From the NCBI GenBank assembly GCA_022447545.1, contig JAKVBI010000013.1:180726-234798 (forward strand): a stretch of 54,073 bases of DNA, read 5' to 3'. The notes under the pieces were generated by a model, which saw nothing but the letters and a program-made list of their open reading frames with translations, was not told the DNA's origin and did no database searches. Positions 51,845-54,073 of this stretch are shown here, piece by piece. Each line of letters begins with the position of its first letter. Position 1 is the first letter of the stretch. The DNA comes from Myxococcota bacterium. GTDB taxonomy: Bacteria > Myxococcota_A > UBA9160 > SMWR01. The translations under genes and the position numbers were made by a program.

Positions 51845-52901
51845 GCGGATTTTCCGCCAGCACCCCATCCAGCAAATCCGCAAGGCTCAGCTCGATGCGT
51901 TGGAAGGAAGCAACTGAATGCCCTGCTCCCACCAGTTGAGTAACGATTTCAGCTCCTCGTTCGGTTCCTCCCGGTAGGTGCATTTCGAATTCATTCCAGC
52001 ACGGATCTCCATTTTTCAGAGATCGCAGCGAACGGATGGCTCCAGTCCCTGCCCACGTCTCGAGAATTTTTCGCGCCTCTTTCGACACTCGAATGCGGTA
52101 GCGTTCATCCCCGATTTTCTCCGAGAGCTTTTGCACCGTATCCAACGCCAGTAGGCGGCCATGGTGAAGAACGGCGACACGATCACAGAGTTCGAGTGCC
52201 TCTTCGGCACTGTGGGTCGCGAGCAAAACCGTGCATCCTTGCTGGCCTGCGATTTCATCGCGCAAAAATTGCCGAAAACCTCGCGCTGAGATCGGGTCGA
52301 GGCTTCGTGTCGGCTCATCCAGGAGTAGAATTCGCGGCCGTCCAAGCAAAGCCCGGCCGATCAACAAGCGTTGTTTCATTCCCGACGAAAATCGTCCCGC
52401 GAGCTGTTCGCCCGTATTCTCGAGGCCGACCACTTCCAGCACTTCTTGAACGCGACTTCGGGCCCCGGGGCCTCGAATGCCCTGGAGTCCCGCAAACAGG
52501 CGTAGATTCTCACGAGCGGACAGTCTCCAATGCAGGCTCCGGTCATCGACGATGACGGGAGTCAAGAGGCCTCGAACCTCCGCCGGATTTTTTGCAACAT
52601 CAAAACCTGCGACAGACAAAGAGCCGTGGTCGGGAAGAACGAGTGTCGAGAGCATTTTGAATACAGTTGTCTTGCCAGCACCATTGACGCCCAATAGGCC
52701 AAAAAATTCCCCGTCCCGAACACCGAAAGACAGGCGTTCGGTGACCGTCGTCTTTTCTACTTCGAAGGGTTTTCGAAGCGTTTCCAACCAGCCTCGGCGT
52801 AACGGGAAGCTCTTGGTCAGTTCTCGGAGTTCCACGATGTATTCGGCGGGTTCGCCAGCACGAATGAATCGATTGCGTTGGCCCGCTGTTGAGAATGTCA
52901 T
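51837..52901 (-). CDS. ABC transporter ATP-binding protein (DrrA-like) of the lasso locus
   Basis: A 354-residue ATPase. Walker A is 'GLLGVNGAGKTTVFKML' (71-79), the signature 'FSSGMKQRLLIGRALL', Walker B 'ILLLDEPTRSLDP' and the H-loop 'VLLATHSAEEALELCDRV'. The C-terminal 110 residues are a regulatory extension as in DrrA/NatA-type proteins. The ATG shares bases with the stop of the kinase gene (ATGA), so kinase and exporter are made together. It powers the permease encoded next. Antibiotic exporters of this type commonly protect the producer, which fits a lasso-type product (inference). Confidence 0.93.
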   Translation of the reverse strand: MTFSTAGQRNRFIRAGEPAEYIVELRELTKSFPLRRGWLETLRKPFEVEKTTVTERLSFGVRDGEFFGLLGVNGAGKTTVFKMLSTLVLPDHGSLSVAGFDVAKNPAEVRGLLTPVIVDDRSLHWRLSARENLRLFAGLQGIRGPGARSRVQEVLEVVGLENTGEQLAGRFSSGMKQRLLIGRALLGRPRILLLDEPTRSLDPISARGFRQFLRDEIAGQQGCTVLLATHSAEEALELCDRVAVLHHGRLLALDTVQKLSEKIGDERYRIRVSKEARKILETWAGTGAIRSLRSLKNGDPCWNEFEMHLPGGTERGAEIVTQLVGAGHSVASFQRIELSLADLLDGVLAENPHV

Positions 52902-53860
52902 CCGGTTCCCGTAACGGCCAAATCGAGCTTTGGATTTTCATGCCACTGCATCAGTTCTTCGACCACGGAATCGAGAAGCGCGTAGTCGCGCGGGACCGCG
53001 AGTGAATAAACAGGAACTTTTCTTGCGAGTTCGGTGGCGTTTTCGAGTTGAACGATGGCCTCTGCTCCCCCCAATAGTGAGCCAATCTTGGAGTTGCTTA
53101 CGAGGGCAAGGGCCGAGGTTTCCGGTGGAAGTAGTGACCTTCGAACGGCTCTGCCCCCTGCTTCGGGCCGAGTCGGATGGATCAAATAGATTGCATCGAG
53201 ACGTGAGGGCTCTGAATGAAGAGATTCTTCAGGAATGTCGGTCACGATGTGTTTTCCGCTAGGACCTGTGATTGTGTTCTCCGAGTGATTCTGAAGATGT
53301 TCATATGAATCATCCCAGAGGCGAACACTGTGCATGCCGGGAAGAGCCGTAGCAATTTCATTGAGATCCACGGGCAGACAATCGTCCGTTATCAACCGTG
53401 CGCCTCGATCGACCATGGCCATTGCAAGTGTCGATTTTCCATGGTGTTTGGGCGCCAAAAATGCAATCGAACCGCTCCCGAGAGCTACGGCGCTTCCGTG
53501 TAAACAAAATACTCCGGCTGCATGAAACGCAGTTGCTAGAACTGGCCCCAGGACATCCGCGCGAACCTTTTCAGGATCGGGGTCTGGCCCGGGTATCCAG
53601 TGGATCTCCATCCCTTTTCGATCCACATGAAATGAACCGGTGTCGTCAAATCGAACTTCGAAACCCGAATTGGACTGGTACAGACGAACCGAAATGGATT
53701 CGGTGATCTCGTACTGACCGAGTGGATGAGAATCTGATGCTGGATTCCGCGGTTCTCCCAAGGTGAGATTCCACTTCGGAAGGGTGTCGGAAACCGACTT
53801 CAGTTCCGGAAACTCCAATTCGGAGTGTAGGCAAGAGCCGAATACAGAATAGTCAGGCAT
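52898..53860 (-). CDS. HprK-like serine kinase, candidate lasso-peptide tailoring kinase
   Basis: A 320-residue protein of the HPr-kinase-related group. Its second half holds 'AAGVFCLHGSAVALGSGSI', a P-loop variant 'FLAPKHHGKSTLAMAM' (Gly141-Lys-Ser, with Ala136 in the place of the first Gly) and 'GARLITDDCLPVDL' (Asp159, Asp160), the expected P-loop and acidic base region. The first 90 residues are specific to this subgroup. In paeninodin-type lasso clusters a kinase of this family phosphorylates the C-terminal Ser of the precursor. The precursor two features upstream ends in Ser. CGGAG seven bases before the ATG is the ribosome site. It is coupled to the ATPase (ATGA overlap). Kinase activity is inferred, not seen. 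Confidence 0.85.
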   Translation of the reverse strand: MPDYSVFGSCLHSELEFPELKSVSDTLPKWNLTLGEPRNPASDSHPLGQYEITESISVRLYQSNSGFEVRFDDTGSFHVDRKGMEIHWIPGPDPDPEKVRADVLGPVLATAFHAAGVFCLHGSAVALGSGSIAFLAPKHHGKSTLAMAMVDRGARLITDDCLPVDLNEIATALPGMHSVRLWDDSYEHLQNHSENTITGPSGKHIVTDIPEESLHSEPSRLDAIYLIHPTRPEAGGRAVRRSLLPPETSALALVSNSKIGSLLGGAEAIVQLENATELARKVPVYSLAVPRDYALLDSVVEELMQWHENPKLDLAVTGTG

Positions 53861-53873
53861 GGGTACTCCGAGA

Positions 53874-53907
53874 GTGCCGGGAGGTCTCGGATGAGACCTC
53901 CCGGCAC
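53874..53907 (-). promoter_or_regulatory. Perfect 15-bp hairpin between precursor and kinase genes (attenuator / RNA stabiliser)
   Basis: Arms at 53874-53888 and 53893-53907 are exact inverted repeats of 15 bases with a 4-base loop (53889-53892). It is G+C-rich. It begins 7 bases after the precursor stop and ends 13 bases before the kinase start. There is no T-run behind it on the minus strand, so it is not a full intrinsic terminator. Hairpins in this place in RiPP operons are known to raise precursor mRNA over downstream genes by partial termination or by blocking 3' exonucleases. Confidence 0.85.
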
Positions 53908-53914
53908 GTTTGGA

Positions 53915-54052
53915 TCACGAGCGATCCTTATCAGCTCCCCACTGACCATCGAGGAAGCCGTGACCAATCCCGCCATCACCGTCAGCACCCATGCCGATCT
54001 TGGTGAGATCACGGAACGATCCATATCGTTCAACAGTAGGTTTGGTGTACAT
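53915..54052 (-). CDS. Lasso-peptide-type RiPP precursor
   Basis: A 45-residue peptide from the ATG at 54052, with TGGAG about seven bases upstream. The leader has the lasso hallmark YxxPx(L/V)xxxGxFxxxT: Tyr2, Pro5, Val7, Gly11, Phe13 and Thr17 in 'MYTKPTVERYGSFRDLT'. Thr17 is the conserved penultimate Thr, so the core should begin at Ile19 (Gly20 as alternative). Asp26 then gives an 8-residue ring (Ile1-Asp8), or a 7-residue ring if Gly20 is first. The core is Gly/Asp-rich, with 'ADGDGG' and 'LDGQWGADKDRS', and ends in Ser45. A kinase gene follows, which points to C-terminal Ser phosphorylation as in paeninodin. Too short to be found by length alone. It is cytoplasmic until matured and exported. 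Confidence 0.78.
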   Translation of the reverse strand: MYTKPTVERYGSFRDLTKIGMGADGDGGIGHGFLDGQWGADKDRS

Positions 54053-54073
54053 CACATAACTCCAGTTGGTATC

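Noticed and set aside
1-54073. CRISPR arrays, tRNA or rRNA genes, insertion sequences
   Set aside because: I saw no regularly spaced direct repeats, no cloverleaf-like conserved blocks, no rRNA core sequences and no transposase or integrase motifs when reading the window. Weak tRNA-like elements could still be missed by eye.

Overview
The window comes from a Gram-negative bacterium: it has TolC, HlyD-type and lipoprotein-like sequences, densely packed short operons and a moderately high G+C content (judged by eye, not counted). The lineage is not fixed by the sequence. The mix of radical-SAM RiPP tailoring, CaiB/BaiF CoA-transferases, amidohydrolases, a DUF35/thiolase-like pair, a Rieske oxygenase and a multihaem cytochrome would suit an aerobic or facultative 'deltaproteobacterial', Tectomicrobia, Binatota or Myxococcota-like organism, but this is inference only.

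Region 1 (1-16509, plus strand) is a proteusin-like (NHLM/NHLP type, polytheonamide-like) RiPP locus. It has the C-terminal part of a TolC-family protein, an HlyD-type adaptor, two NHLM-type ABC proteins (the first with a C39 leader peptidase), an Fe(II)/2OG oxygenase-like protein, a radical-SAM RiPP epimerase, an intramembrane-protease-like protein, two tandem B12-type radical-SAM RiPP C-methyltransferases and a SAM methyltransferase. Most junctions overlap by 1-4 bases, so this is a coupled operon. No precursor peptide is visible; it should lie left of base 1 or elsewhere. A serine hydrolase on the opposite strand interrupts the export genes.

Region 2 (16514-21802, minus strand) carries more possible tailoring genes: a double GNAT-like protein, a JmjC/cupin-8 oxygenase-like protein and a 502-residue fusion of a class I methyltransferase with a CmoA-like (carboxy-SAM synthase-like) domain. 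These are followed by a sterol desaturase/fatty-acid hydroxylase family protein and a small membrane protein. The fusion is the most unusual gene here: it suggests a RiPP carboxymethylation step.

Region 3 (21985-49549) is mostly catabolic and household accessory metabolism: a GST, an epoxide hydrolase, a giant LPMO-CBM2-GH18-CBM2 chitin-degrading enzyme, an MFS transporter, two amidohydrolases, a PPOX-family protein, a GH43 arabinanase-like lipoprotein, a GFA protein, two family III CoA-transferases, an eight-haem cytochrome, DUF1214 and DUF3604 proteins, a KshA-like Rieske oxygenase, an Ltp2-like/DUF35 pair, a phosphoesterase, a GT8 glycosyltransferase and an SDR. The Rieske, CoA-transferase, Ltp2/DUF35 and SDR set hints at degradation of steroid-like or other polycyclic carboxylates.

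Region 4 (49834-54073, minus strand) is the downstream part of a second RiPP locus, of lasso-peptide type. A 45-residue precursor with a lasso-style leader is followed by a perfect 15-bp hairpin, an HprK-like kinase, an ABC ATPase, an ABC permease and a nucleotidyltransferase-family protein. The precursor ends in serine, the residue phosphorylated by the kinase of paeninodin-type lasso systems. The cyclase and leader peptidase genes are not in the window.
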